A DNA stretch of 64,000 nt from assembly GCF_040702995.1 (NCBI RefSeq), contig NZ_CP159992.1:258501-322500 (forward strand). The letters are read 5' to 3'. This stretch comes from Paenibacillus sp. AN1007 (GTDB lineage Bacteria > Bacillota > Bacilli > Paenibacillales > Paenibacillaceae). Both the position numbers and the translations under genes were made by a program. A model generated the notes under the pieces. It worked only from the letters and a program-made list of their open reading frames with translations. It was not told the origin of the DNA and searched no databases. Numbering within the stretch: the stretch's first letter is position 1; the number at the start of each line of letters is the position of its first letter. Shown piece by piece: positions 17,476 through 26,556 of this stretch.

Positions 17476-19176
17476 ATGAAGGGCAGAACACCAAAAACAT
17501 TTGCAATGCTTTTGTTAGCCAGCGCGCTTGCAATCACAGCAGGATGCGGAAGCAGTGGAGAGAAATCAGCTTCAGAGAAACCGGTGGACACGGGTGACAC
17601 GACGACCCCGATTACGTTTACATTCTTTGGAGCAGATGCCAGTCCGAACTGGAACAACATGAAGGATGCTGTCGGGCAGGAGATTACCAAAGCAACGGGG
17701 GTTACACTTGAAGCTGAGTATGATGTAAATAATGGCGGCGACCAGAAGATACCGCTCATGGCTGCCAGCGGTGATTACCCTGATATTATCTATCCTAAAG
17801 GAAACCTGTCGAAGCTGGTGGATGCAGGCGCAATGCTTGACCTGACCGACCTGATTGAGGAGCATGCTCCCAACCTGAAGAAAATCTATGGTGACCAGAT
17901 GAACCGTTTGAAATACAGCACAGAAGATCAAGCCATCTATACGATTCCAACCAATATGGGTGTAGGTAACGTCGCGTTTGATGCTACTGGCGGGTTTGAG
18001 ATTCAGCAGAAGGTATTAAAAGAGCTGGGCTACCCGGAAGTGAAAACACTCGAGGATTATGAGAATGTGCTGCGGGCTTACTATGAGAAACATCCAACAA
18101 TCGATGGGCAGCCTACTATTCCGCTGACGCTGAATGCCGATGACTGGAAGATTATGATTACGGTTACAAACCCGGCCTTCCAGGCAACAGGTGCACCAGA
18201 CGACGGGGAATATTATATCAATCCTGAAACCTATGAAGCGATGCTGCACTACAAACGTCCAGAGGAGAAAGAATACTTCCGCTGGCTGAACAAAATGTAT
18301 AACGAAGGTCTCCTGGACAAAGATACCTTTGTTCAGAAGGATGATCAATATAAATCCAAAATTGCCAGCGGCCGCGTTCTCGGTCTGATTGACCAGGAGT
18401 GGAACTATGGCGAAGCAGAAAATGCACTCAAATCCAAAAACAACGGTGAGAGCACGTATGCGCACTTCTCCGTCTCATTGAACAAGGATATTGTGGATCA
18501 TACATTCCAGCCAACCGGTTTTGACGGTTACGGTATCGGAATTACTACCTCTGCGAAAGATCCGGTTCGGATCATCAAGTTTATGGATTGGCTTGCTTCC
18601 GACGAAGGCCAGGTCCTCCGAAACTGGGGGGTTGAGAACCAGCATTATAAAGTCGAAAACGGCAAACGCATCGTGCCGGAAGATGTCCAGGACCGCAAGA
18701 TCAACGATAACTCCGCCTTCACTAAAGAGTCTGGAATCGGGATGTATAACGTCTTCAGTGCCAGATACGGTGATGGTGTGAAAGATCCCACAGATAACTA
18801 CTACACAACCAACTTCCCTGAACAGATTCAGGCTGGATATACAGCAGCTGAGAAAGAAACGCTGAAAGCTTACGGCATTACAACTTGGAAAGATTTCTAC
18901 CCGTCTGAGGATGATCTGAAGCTGAAGGATTGGGGCGCAGCATACAACATGCCGGTGCCTTCCGATACCGAATATAATGTTACCTTCCAAAAAACACAGG
19001 ATATCATCCGCAAACGGATTCCTGAAGCGATTTTGGCCAAACCGGATCAATTCGACAGTCTCTATGACGGGCTGCTGGCTGAACTGGATAAAGCAGGCGC
19101 AGTAGAGATGGAAAAACAATACACCGTATGGATCAAGGATCGTGTATCCCTCTGGACGGGAAAAGATGTGAAGTAA
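17476..19176 (+). CDS. Extracellular sugar-binding lipoprotein, copy 2
   Basis: Family 1 solute-binding lipoprotein of 566 residues that captures an oligosaccharide outside the membrane. The signal peptide ends in the lipobox ITAGC, and the mature protein begins with a Ser/Lys/Glu-rich linker. It is nearly identical in sequence to the third copy through most of its length and clearly related to the first. The ATG at 17476 has AAGGGGG upstream. It has its own leader with LacI-family and cre-like sites. It probably feeds the LplB/YtcP permease pair. The sugar bound is unknown; the GH2, GH1 and xylose genes nearby suggest plant-derived beta-linked oligosaccharides. Confidence 0.92.
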   Translation: MKGRTPKTFAMLLLASALAITAGCGSSGEKSASEKPVDTGDTTTPITFTFFGADASPNWNNMKDAVGQEITKATGVTLEAEYDVNNGGDQKIPLMAASGDYPDIIYPKGNLSKLVDAGAMLDLTDLIEEHAPNLKKIYGDQMNRLKYSTEDQAIYTIPTNMGVGNVAFDATGGFEIQQKVLKELGYPEVKTLEDYENVLRAYYEKHPTIDGQPTIPLTLNADDWKIMITVTNPAFQATGAPDDGEYYINPETYEAMLHYKRPEEKEYFRWLNKMYNEGLLDKDTFVQKDDQYKSKIASGRVLGLIDQEWNYGEAENALKSKNNGESTYAHFSVSLNKDIVDHTFQPTGFDGYGIGITTSAKDPVRIIKFMDWLASDEGQVLRNWGVENQHYKVENGKRIVPEDVQDRKINDNSAFTKESGIGMYNVFSARYGDGVKDPTDNYYTTNFPEQIQAGYTAAEKETLKAYGITTWKDFYPSEDDLKLKDWGAAYNMPVPSDTEYNVTFQKTQDIIRKRIPEAILAKPDQFDSLYDGLLAELDKAGAVEMEKQYTVWIKDRVSLWTGKDVK

Positions 19177-19257
19177 TGTTGAAACCATAACGATTGAAAC
19201 AGGGGTCGTTGATTACATTTTACGAATAAGTTTGGCTTAACTAATATGTGGTATCCT

Positions 19258-19272
19258 CAGGCCCCTGGCCTG
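19258..19272 (+). other. Small hairpin between binding-protein copies
   Basis: CAGGCC pairs with GGCCTG around CCT. There is no T-run, so it is not a standard terminator. It may stabilise or mark a processing point in a shared transcript. Confidence 0.35.
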
Positions 19273-19312
19273 TTATACAGATAAAACCTTCATAAATAGG
19301 GGGAGATAGACA

Positions 19313-21022
19313 ATGAGAGGCAGTATGAAAGACAGAATTACAGGTAAAAGACCGAAGACGTTTGCTATGTTAATGCTCGCTAGTGCGATGTTGGTTACTG
19401 CTGGATGCGGTAACTCCGGCACCAAGGAGACTACCGAATCCAGTGGTACCGATCCGATTACGATCTCATTCTTCGGTGCGGACCCTAGTCCAACCTGGAA
19501 CAACATGCAGGATGCCGTTGGTAAAGAGATCACAAAGCAAACCGGAGTAACGATTGAAGCAGAGTATGATGTCAACAATGGTGGTGACCAAAAGGTTGCA
19601 TTGATGGCAGCTAGCGGCGACTATCCAGACATGATTTTCCCAAAAGGAAACTTGTCAAAGCTGGTGGACGCAGGTGCAATGATTGACCTGACCGATCTGA
19701 TTGAAGAACATGCACCGAACCTGAAGAAAATCTATGGTGATCAGATGAACCGTCTGAAATACAGCACGGAAGATCAAGCGATCTATACCATCCCAACGAA
19801 TATGGGGGTAGACAACGTTGTCTTTGACGCGACAGGCGGATTCGAAATCCAGCAAAAGGTACTGAAAGAACTTGGTTATCCTGAAGTAAAAACACTTGAG
19901 GACTACGAAAAAGTACTTCGTGCCTATTATGAAAAACATCCAACGATCGACGGTCAGCCAACGATTCCATTGACGCTGAATGCCGATGACTGGAAAATCA
20001 TGATCACGGTTACGAATCCGGCCTTCCAGGCAACAGGTGCACCGGATGATGGTGAATACTATATCGATCCAGAAACGTATGAAGCGAAACTTCACTACAA
20101 ACGCCCAGAGGAGAAAGAATACTTCCGGTGGCTGAACAAAATGTACAATGAGGGCCTTCTGGACAAAGATACGTTTGTACAAAAGGATGACCAGTACAAA
20201 TCCAAAATTGCCAGCGGCCGTGTTCTGGGCCTGATTGATCAGGAGTGGAACTATGGTGAGGCTGAAAATGCATTGAAATCCGCAGGCAAGGATGACAGCA
20301 CGTATGCTCATTTCTCTGTTTCCCTGAATAAAGATATCGTTGACCATACGTTCCAGCCAACAGGGTTTGACGGTTACGGCATCGGAATTACCACGTCCGC
20401 GAAAGATCCGGTTCGGATCATCAAGTTCATGGATTGGCTTGCATCGGATGAAGGTCAAGTCCTGAGAAACTGGGGCATTGAAGGCGACCATTATAAAGTA
20501 GAAGATGGTAAACGTGTGATTCCGCAGGAAATTCAGGATCGCAAAGTAAATGATAACTCCGCATTCACCAAAGAAACGGGAATTGGCATGTATAATATTT
20601 TCAGTGCCAGATACGGCGATGGTGTGAAGGATGCAACCGACAATTATTACACAACGAACTTCCCTGAGCAGATACAGGCTGGATACACAGCGGCGGAGAA
20701 GGAAACGTTGAAAGCTTACGGTATCAGTACATGGAAGGATTTCTACCCTTCTGAAGATGATCTGAAGCTGAAGGAATGGGGCGCAGCGTATAATATGCCC
20801 GTACCTTCCGGAACAGATTACAGTGTTAAATTCCAGAAAACACAGGATATCGTCCGCAAACGAATTCCGGAAGCTGTCTTGACTTCACCAGCCAATTTCG
20901 ATGCGACCTATGATGCATTCCTGGCTGAGCTGGACAAAGCCGGTGCAGTGGAGATGGAGAAACAGTATACGGAATGGATCAAAGATCGTGTGTCTCTGTG
21001 GACAGGTAAAGATGTGAAATAA
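19313..21022 (+). CDS. Extracellular sugar-binding lipoprotein, copy 3
   Basis: Third tandem paralogue, 569 residues, with the same build: basic start, hydrophobic segment, lipobox VTAGC, then a short Thr/Ser/Glu-rich linker. Long blocks are identical to copy 2, for example EKEYFRWLNKMYNEGLLDKD; differences are concentrated in the signal peptide, the linker and scattered surface positions. GGGGGAG lies seven bases before the ATG. The 136-base gap after copy 2 lacks a clear terminator, so copies 2 and 3 are likely co-transcribed. A strong terminator follows. Whether copies 2 and 3 bind different sugars cannot be seen from the sequence. Confidence 0.92.
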   Translation: MRGSMKDRITGKRPKTFAMLMLASAMLVTAGCGNSGTKETTESSGTDPITISFFGADPSPTWNNMQDAVGKEITKQTGVTIEAEYDVNNGGDQKVALMAASGDYPDMIFPKGNLSKLVDAGAMIDLTDLIEEHAPNLKKIYGDQMNRLKYSTEDQAIYTIPTNMGVDNVVFDATGGFEIQQKVLKELGYPEVKTLEDYEKVLRAYYEKHPTIDGQPTIPLTLNADDWKIMITVTNPAFQATGAPDDGEYYIDPETYEAKLHYKRPEEKEYFRWLNKMYNEGLLDKDTFVQKDDQYKSKIASGRVLGLIDQEWNYGEAENALKSAGKDDSTYAHFSVSLNKDIVDHTFQPTGFDGYGIGITTSAKDPVRIIKFMDWLASDEGQVLRNWGIEGDHYKVEDGKRVIPQEIQDRKVNDNSAFTKETGIGMYNIFSARYGDGVKDATDNYYTTNFPEQIQAGYTAAEKETLKAYGISTWKDFYPSEDDLKLKEWGAAYNMPVPSGTDYSVKFQKTQDIVRKRIPEAVLTSPANFDATYDAFLAELDKAGAVEMEKQYTEWIKDRVSLWTGKDVK

Positions 21023-21052
21023 CAGGAGATATCCACTATGGTTTTCATCCGG

Positions 21053-21082
21053 AAAAGGCCCTCGCTCTGAGGGCTTTTTTTT
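21053..21082 (+). terminator. Terminator after binding-protein genes
   Basis: GCCCTC pairs with GAGGGC around GCTCT, preceded by A-rich bases and followed by eight T. It closes the copy 2 and copy 3 transcript. Confidence 0.92.
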
Positions 21083-21233
21083 GTGGAGCTGTGAGAAGGA
21101 GCATTGACGACATTTTTGAAATCGAATATAATCCTCTTATTGTAAGCACTCCCATTCCAAAATGGGATATCCCCGCTGGTTGTGATGTTATGACTGCTTA
21201 AAGCGAATTGCCTTTTTTATTTACACTTCTTCG

Positions 21234-21257
21234 AAAACGTTTTAGGAAACTGGTTTC
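21234..21257. promoter_or_regulatory. Paired LacI-family sites before GH1 gene
   Basis: AAAACGTTTT at 21234-21243 is identical to the sites before the permease and copy 2 genes. GAAACTGGTTTC at 21246-21257 is a second dyad with its centre 13 bases away. They lie 82 bases or more before the beta-glucosidase start. The rest of the 316-base gap holds the terminator at 21053-21082 and no gene. Confidence 0.5.
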
Positions 21258-21338
21258 GTAATGAAAATGTACCACCTATATTTTTAGTATGCCGCCGGAT
21301 CAATGATCCAGGCGCCATTAGAGACGGAGGATTAAGCC

Positions 21339-22685
21339 ATGACCATATTTCAATTCCCTCAGGATTTCCGCTGGGGAACAGCAACTGCATCCTATCAGAT
21401 TGAAGGGGCTGCGCACGAGGGAGGACGCGGAGTTTCCATCTGGGATACATTTGCACGCACTCCTGGCAAAGTGTTTAATGGCGACAATGGTGATGTCGCT
21501 TGCGACAGCTACCACCGTTATGAAGAAGACATTGCACTGATGAAAAAGCTCGGTATCAACACCTATCGTTTCTCCATTGCATGGCCGCGTATTATTCCGG
21601 ACGGAGATGGCGAAATCAACCGTGAAGGCCTGGATTTCTATCATCGTTTTGTAGATGCTTTGATTGATGCTGGAATTGAACCGTTCCTTACCTTGTATCA
21701 CTGGGACCTGCCGCAGACACTGGAAGATGACGGGGGTTGGGGAAATCGCAGAACCGTAGATGCTTTTGTCAAATATGCAGAAGTGATCTTCAAAGAGTTC
21801 TCAGGCAAAATCAATTTCTGGCTTACCTTTAACGAACCATGGTGTATTGCATTCCTCTCGAATATGCTGGGTATCCATGCACCGGGTAACAAAGATGTGC
21901 AGACAGCCATTAACGTGGCTCACGGCCTGCTGGTTGCTCACGGTAAGGCTGTACAATCCTTCCGCCGTATGGGGATTACAGGACAGATCGGTATTGCTCC
22001 GAATGTTTGTTGGGCTGAGCCTTACAGTAAATCTCCTGAGGATCAAGCAGCATGTGATCGTTCGATCGCGCTGAACACAGACTGGTTCCTGGATCCAATC
22101 TACAAGGGCTCATATCCACAATTTTTGGTGGATTGGTTTGCAGAGGCTGGCGCAACCGTGCCGATTCAGGACGGGGATATGGAAATTATCTCAGAGCCGA
22201 TCGACCTGTTGGGGATAAATTATTACACGATGGGCATTAACCGTTATAACCCGGAGGCAGGTGTACTTCAGTCTGAAGAGCTGAATATGGGCCTGATCAA
22301 AACAGACATCGGCTGGCCGGTGGAATCACGCGGCTTGTATGAATTCATGCATTACTTGCAGAAGTACGGCAACGTGGATGTATATATTACCGAGAACGGT
22401 GCCTGCATTAATGATGATCTGGAGAATGGGAAAATTAACGATGATCGCCGCATCTCTTATTATGAGCAGCATTTGGCCCAAATCCATCGGATTATCAATG
22501 ACGGAATTAACCTGAAAGGTTATATGGCCTGGTCTCTAATGGACAACTTTGAATGGGCCGAGGGATACCGGATGCGCTTTGGTCTGGTGCATGTCGATTA
22601 TCGTTCGCTTGTAAGAACCCCTAAGGAAAGCTTTTACTGGTATCAGAACGTGATCAAGAACAATTGGCTGGAAATTCGGAACTAA
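21339..22685 (+). CDS. Beta-glucosidase, glycoside hydrolase family 1
   Basis: A 448-residue GH1 enzyme, the standard length for bacterial BglA/BglB beta-glucosidases. It hydrolyses beta-glycosides of cellobiose type with retention. The acid/base Glu166 in LTFNEP and the nucleophile Glu352 in ITENGA are present, as is the N-terminal signature FRWGTATASYQIEGA. There is no signal peptide, so it is cytoplasmic and cleaves imported disaccharides. There is no phospho-sugar-specific signature that I can identify, so unphosphorylated substrates from the adjacent ABC importer are more likely. GGAGG precedes the ATG. It is monocistronic with its own operator pair. Confidence 0.95.
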   Translation: MTIFQFPQDFRWGTATASYQIEGAAHEGGRGVSIWDTFARTPGKVFNGDNGDVACDSYHRYEEDIALMKKLGINTYRFSIAWPRIIPDGDGEINREGLDFYHRFVDALIDAGIEPFLTLYHWDLPQTLEDDGGWGNRRTVDAFVKYAEVIFKEFSGKINFWLTFNEPWCIAFLSNMLGIHAPGNKDVQTAINVAHGLLVAHGKAVQSFRRMGITGQIGIAPNVCWAEPYSKSPEDQAACDRSIALNTDWFLDPIYKGSYPQFLVDWFAEAGATVPIQDGDMEIISEPIDLLGINYYTMGINRYNPEAGVLQSEELNMGLIKTDIGWPVESRGLYEFMHYLQKYGNVDVYITENGACINDDLENGKINDDRRISYYEQHLAQIHRIINDGINLKGYMAWSLMDNFEWAEGYRMRFGLVHVDYRSLVRTPKESFYWYQNVIKNNWLEIRN

Positions 22686-22726
22686 TTGGTTTATTGTACG
22701 GATTTATGTTTCTTCTATTATATATA

Positions 22727-22764
22727 GGCGGCTCTGTCGGATATTTCCGATGGGCCGCTTTTTT
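22727..22764 (+). terminator. Terminator after the GH1 gene
   Basis: GCGGC pairs with GCCGC, and inside it TCGGA pairs with TCCGA, followed by six T. Confidence 0.85.
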
Positions 22765-22974
22765 CTGCTGTCTGAGTAAAAATGAAGTTCATAAACCGTT
22801 CATAAGCTTCAGCCTGTAATGGTGTTATGAAACGAGTGTTTTTGGGTTATAAGAAGTAAGAGGATGTGTGAATGCGTTTGTCAATATGTTTCACGGAAAT
22901 AAAGTGTCCAAAATGAGAAATAAATTTGAACATTTATTGACTAAAATTCATACTAATGTGGTATATTTGTATAA

Positions 22975-22988
22975 GGAAAGCACTTACA
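22975..22988 (+). promoter_or_regulatory. cre-like site before small membrane-protein gene
   Basis: GGAAAGCACTTACA shares 13 bases with the cre-like site at 17230-17243. A loose promoter (TTGACT at 22937-22942, TATATT at 22962-22967, spacing 19) lies just upstream, so binding would overlap transcription start. The remainder of the 327-base gap 22686-23012 holds only the terminator. Confidence 0.35.
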
Positions 22989-23012
22989 AAAAGGGAAAAG
23001 GAAGTGTTTACT

Positions 23013-23276
23013 ATGGCATCGAAGACAGCAATGGTCAGCCAATTAGAGCGTAAAGATAAAAATATGCGTCGCGCAGTCTTGACGATGACAGTTTTGGCAT
23101 GGATTGCACTGATTACTGGAGTTGTGCTGTGCCTAATTAACTTGAATGATTTTAATGATCGTAATTTGGGATTAATGGTTGGCATTGGTTTTCTTGTAGG
23201 GAGCGTATTTATTTACGTCATTGCCAAAGCGATTGGTCTGGTTCATACACGCCGGGAAGACGAAGGCGCGGATTAA
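23013..23276 (+). CDS. Small two-helix membrane protein
   Basis: An 87-residue protein with two hydrophobic segments (about residues 24-44 and 53-73), a basic N-terminus (QLERKDKNMRR) and an acidic tail. The ATG at 23013 follows GGAAG. A longer reading upstream lacks a ribosome binding site. It stands alone between the GH1 gene and the quinol oxidase operon, with a terminator after it. I do not recognise the family. Its position suggests a possible respiratory or membrane role, but nothing in the sequence proves this. Confidence 0.7.
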   Translation: MASKTAMVSQLERKDKNMRRAVLTMTVLAWIALITGVVLCLINLNDFNDRNLGLMVGIGFLVGSVFIYVIAKAIGLVHTRREDEGAD

Positions 23277-23334
23277 TTATAATCCTGCGCAATATTGTCC
23301 ATAATAAGACTGGAATATTCCCCGGAATCCAGTC

Positions 23335-23394
23335 AATAAAGCCCTTTGCGGATTCGTTGACCTTGTTCAACGGGACTGCAAAGGGTTTTATTTT
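23335..23394 (+). terminator. Long-stem terminator
   Basis: GCCCTTTGC near 23341-23349 pairs with GCAAAGGGT near 23378-23386; flanking A-rich and T-rich bases extend the stem, and the loop is about 28 bases. It lies in the 320-base gap 23277-23596, which otherwise holds a possible TATACT -10 element at 23549-23554 for the oxidase operon. Confidence 0.75.
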
Positions 23395-23596
23395 GTGACC
23401 TGGAGTGTAAAGATTACAATGTACAAATATCAACCGATCCAGTGATTTGTGAGAAAAAATTCACACATTTAGGGTGTAAAATCGACAAATTTGTTAACAA
23501 GAATAAAAAAGTCGCTCGTTTCTGATATCTTTAGTAGGAAGAGAGTAGTATACTGATTTTTTAGTATGAGCGAATATTTGAGGAGAGGGGATCAAA

Positions 23597-24565
23597 ATGA
23601 ACAAGAAACCTAGGTCGCTAACTCGGATTATTATTCCGGTTGTCCTGACGTTGGTTACAATTGCCTTGATTGTCTGGCCAATGGTGGCAGGCGGGCAGTA
23701 CGTTGTTATGGATCCGAAGGGGCCTATCGGCGCATCGCAGAGAGATCTGATTGTTATTACGACACTTCTTTGTGCGATCGTTATCGTTCCTGTGTTGATT
23801 TTGTCTGCTGTAATCGTTTGGCGTTACCGCGACAAGCCAGACAACAAAAACGAGTACCAGCCAAACTGGGCTCACAATACGAAGGCGGAAGTTATCTGGT
23901 GGACCATTCCGATTATTGTTGTCGGGCTGATTGCCATTATTACAGTTCGCTACACGTATGACCTTGAGCCTTCCAAGCCGCTGGCTCATGAGAAAGCACC
24001 AATTACGATTCAGGTATCTTCACTGGATTGGAAATGGTTGTTCCTGTATCCTGAGCAGGGCATTGCAACGGTTAACACGCTGAATATTCCGGCAGACCGG
24101 CCTGTGAAATTTGAGCTTACTGCGGATTCACCGATGAACTCATTCTGGATTCCGCAGCTGGGTGGACAAATTTACACGATGTCAGGTATGGCGATGACCT
24201 TGTATTTGCAAGCAGACCATGAAGGTAAATACTGGGGCTCGGGAGCTAACTTCACCGGTGAACACTTTGCGCAGATGCGTTTTGATGTAAATGCGACTTC
24301 GGATGAAGAGTTCGACCAATGGGTGAGGGAAGTTAAAGACCAATCCCAGCCAATGACACAAGAAACGTATGATGCTCTGGCGAAGCCGGGAACAAGTAAT
24401 GTTGCTTATTACTCTGCCTTCCCTGAAGGTTTGTTCCAGAACATCGTGACTAAATATGTTGTTGACGGCAAAAGTGCTCACAGCAAGCATGAAAGTTCAA
24501 GTTCGAACGAAGCTGCTGGAGACAAATCCTTATCTGTACCGAAAGTAAATACAAGTACGAACTAA
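23597..24565 (+). CDS. cyoA: Quinol oxidase subunit II (CyoA-like)
   Basis: Subunit II of a haem-copper quinol oxidase, 322 residues, with two N-terminal membrane helices and an external cupredoxin domain. Stretches such as DWKWLFLYPEQGIATVN and MNSFWIPQLGGQIYTMSGM are typical of CyoA. The CxxxC copper-A motif of cytochrome c oxidases is absent, so the donor is quinol. Unlike Escherichia coli CyoA and Bacillus QoxA, no lipobox cysteine occurs before the MDPKGPIGASQRDL segment; the first helix probably stays uncleaved. GAGGAGAGGGG precedes the ATG. First gene of a four-gene operon. Confidence 0.93.
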   Translation: MNKKPRSLTRIIIPVVLTLVTIALIVWPMVAGGQYVVMDPKGPIGASQRDLIVITTLLCAIVIVPVLILSAVIVWRYRDKPDNKNEYQPNWAHNTKAEVIWWTIPIIVVGLIAIITVRYTYDLEPSKPLAHEKAPITIQVSSLDWKWLFLYPEQGIATVNTLNIPADRPVKFELTADSPMNSFWIPQLGGQIYTMSGMAMTLYLQADHEGKYWGSGANFTGEHFAQMRFDVNATSDEEFDQWVREVKDQSQPMTQETYDALAKPGTSNVAYYSAFPEGLFQNIVTKYVVDGKSAHSKHESSSSNEAAGDKSLSVPKVNTSTN

Positions 24566-24585
24566 AGATTGAAAGGAGGCCCCCA

Positions 24586-26556
24586 ATGTTAGAGAGATTA
24601 AAGGAGTTTGCATCGGAGTTTTTTGTAACCGGCGACCCGCTGATCTATGGAGCAGACGTGGCGATCGGGATTACGATTATTGCGATCGTATCGGTGCTGA
24701 CTTATTTCAAAAAATGGGGCTGGCTCTGGCGTAACTGGTTAACTACTGTCGATCATAAAAAGATCGGTATTATGTATATCATTGCTTCCATTATCATGTT
24801 GTTCCGTGGTGGTGTGGATGCATTGATGATGCGTCTGCAGCTGGCTATGCCTAATATGGATTTCTTACATCCAGAACACTATAATCAGGTCTTCACAACA
24901 CATGGTACGATCATGATCCTGTTCATGGCGATGCCATTTATGTTCGGTTTGTTTAACGTCATTGTGCCGTTACAGATCGGAGCAAGGGACGTGGCATTCC
25001 CGTTCCTGAACGCACTGAGCTTCTGGTTATTCTTCCTGGGCGCAATGCTGTTCAACCTGTCCTTCGTCATCGGTGGTTCACCGGATGCTGGATGGCTGAG
25101 TTATCCGCCTCTATCGGAGCTGTCACACAGTCCGGGGGTAGGACAGAACTTCTATATATGGGGTATCCAGATATCGGGTATCGGTTCCCTGGCGACCGGT
25201 ATCAACTTTATGGTTACCATCATTAAAATGCGTGCGCCAGGCATGAAATGGATGAAACTGCCGATGTTTACATGGTCGGTATTCTCCACTTGTATTATTA
25301 TCTTGTTTGCTTTCCCGATCTTGACCGTGACACTTGCACTGCTTTTCCTCGACAGATTTGCCGGGGCGCACTTCTTCACACTTGATCTGGGCGGCAACCC
25401 AATGATGTATATCAACTTGATCTGGATGTGGGGTCACCCTGAGGTATACATTGTCGTCTTGCCGGCATTTGGTGTGTTCTCCGAGATCGTAAGTACGTTC
25501 TCTCGTAAAAAACTGTTTGGTTACAAATCGATGGTATTCGCGATGCTGATCATCAGCTTCCTGTCCTTCTTTACATGGGCGCATCACTTCTTCACGATGG
25601 GTTCCGGGGCGGACGTCAATGCATTCTTCGCGGTAACTACGATGCTGATTGCGATTCCGACAGGGGTTAAAGTCTTTAACTGGCTGTTCACGATGTATCG
25701 AGGCAGGATACGCATGGCTACACCGATGATGTGGACCATTGCCTTTATCCCGTGCTTCATCGTCGGGGGGATGACAGGTGTTATGCTGTCCGTAGCTCCT
25801 GCTGACTTCCAGTTCCACAACAGTTACTTCCTGATTGCTCACTTCCACCAAGTGTTGATCGGCGGCGTTGTCTTTGGATACTTCGCAGGTCTGTACTACT
25901 GGTGGCCTAAAATGTTTGGTTTCCAACTCGAAGAGAAACTGGGCAAATGGGCATTCTGGACTTGGAATATTGGTTTCTATGTCTGCTTCATGCCGCAGTA
26001 CGCTGTCGGTCTGATGGGTATGACACGTCGTCTGAGCACATATGGCTGGGATACTGGCTGGTGGGAACTCAACTTCGTATCCACAATCGGGGCATTCCTG
26101 ATGGGTGTCGGATTCTTGTTCCAAGTTGCACAAATTGCAGACGGTATTCGTAAATACAAAACACTCAAAGCATCTGGCGATCCATGGGATGGTCGTACGC
26201 TTGAGTGGTCTATTCCTTCACCAGCTCCGGAATACAACTTCGCTGTTACACCGCGCGGAGATGATGTGGATGAGTGGTGGGAAGAGAAAGAACGTCGTGC
26301 GAAAGGTATTCATCCGCCTGAGCCTGTATATGAGCCAATTCATATGCCGAAGAATTCCTCGATTCCGTTCATTATGTCTGTCTTCTGGTTCGTAGCCGGT
26401 TTTGGCTTCGTCTTCGGATGGCTGTGGATGGCAATTCTCGGACTTGCTGGCGTAGGTATCTGCATGATCGCTCGTTCCTTCTCTTACGATACGGATTATT
26501 ATATTCCGGTCGATGAAATTAAACGTACCGAAGCGTCGTTAAGGGGGTCGGTATAG
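24586..26556 (+). CDS. cyoB: Quinol oxidase subunit I (CyoB-like)
   Basis: Catalytic subunit I of 656 residues, carrying the haems and copper B, which reduces oxygen to water and pumps protons. Family marks seen: GHPEVYIVVLPAFG with the crosslinked His/Tyr pair, WAHHFFTMG with copper ligands, and AHFHQVLIGGVVFGYFAG with haem ligands. The length and the extra helices at both ends match quinol oxidases rather than the shorter cytochrome c oxidase subunit I. AAAGGAGG lies before the ATG. The subunit III start codon directly follows its stop codon. Confidence 0.96.
   Translation: MLERLKEFASEFFVTGDPLIYGADVAIGITIIAIVSVLTYFKKWGWLWRNWLTTVDHKKIGIMYIIASIIMLFRGGVDALMMRLQLAMPNMDFLHPEHYNQVFTTHGTIMILFMAMPFMFGLFNVIVPLQIGARDVAFPFLNALSFWLFFLGAMLFNLSFVIGGSPDAGWLSYPPLSELSHSPGVGQNFYIWGIQISGIGSLATGINFMVTIIKMRAPGMKWMKLPMFTWSVFSTCIIILFAFPILTVTLALLFLDRFAGAHFFTLDLGGNPMMYINLIWMWGHPEVYIVVLPAFGVFSEIVSTFSRKKLFGYKSMVFAMLIISFLSFFTWAHHFFTMGSGADVNAFFAVTTMLIAIPTGVKVFNWLFTMYRGRIRMATPMMWTIAFIPCFIVGGMTGVMLSVAPADFQFHNSYFLIAHFHQVLIGGVVFGYFAGLYYWWPKMFGFQLEEKLGKWAFWTWNIGFYVCFMPQYAVGLMGMTRRLSTYGWDTGWWELNFVSTIGAFLMGVGFLFQVAQIADGIRKYKTLKASGDPWDGRTLEWSIPSPAPEYNFAVTPRGDDVDEWWEEKERRAKGIHPPEPVYEPIHMPKNSSIPFIMSVFWFVAGFGFVFGWLWMAILGLAGVGICMIARSFSYDTDYYIPVDEIKRTEASLRGSV

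Noticed and set aside
17181..17597. Open frame in the leader of binding-protein copy 2
   Set aside because: It has no ribosome binding site, runs into the signal-peptide coding region in another frame, and covers probable operators.
22868..23053. Short open frame before the small membrane protein
   Set aside because: It overlaps the better-supported ATG 23013 frame and its promoter, and lacks a ribosome binding site.
25123..26133. Long leftward open frame opposite cyoB
   Set aside because: It lies wholly within the strongly supported subunit I gene, has no ribosome binding site, and its protein is a Cys/His/Arg-rich mirror of membrane-helix codons.
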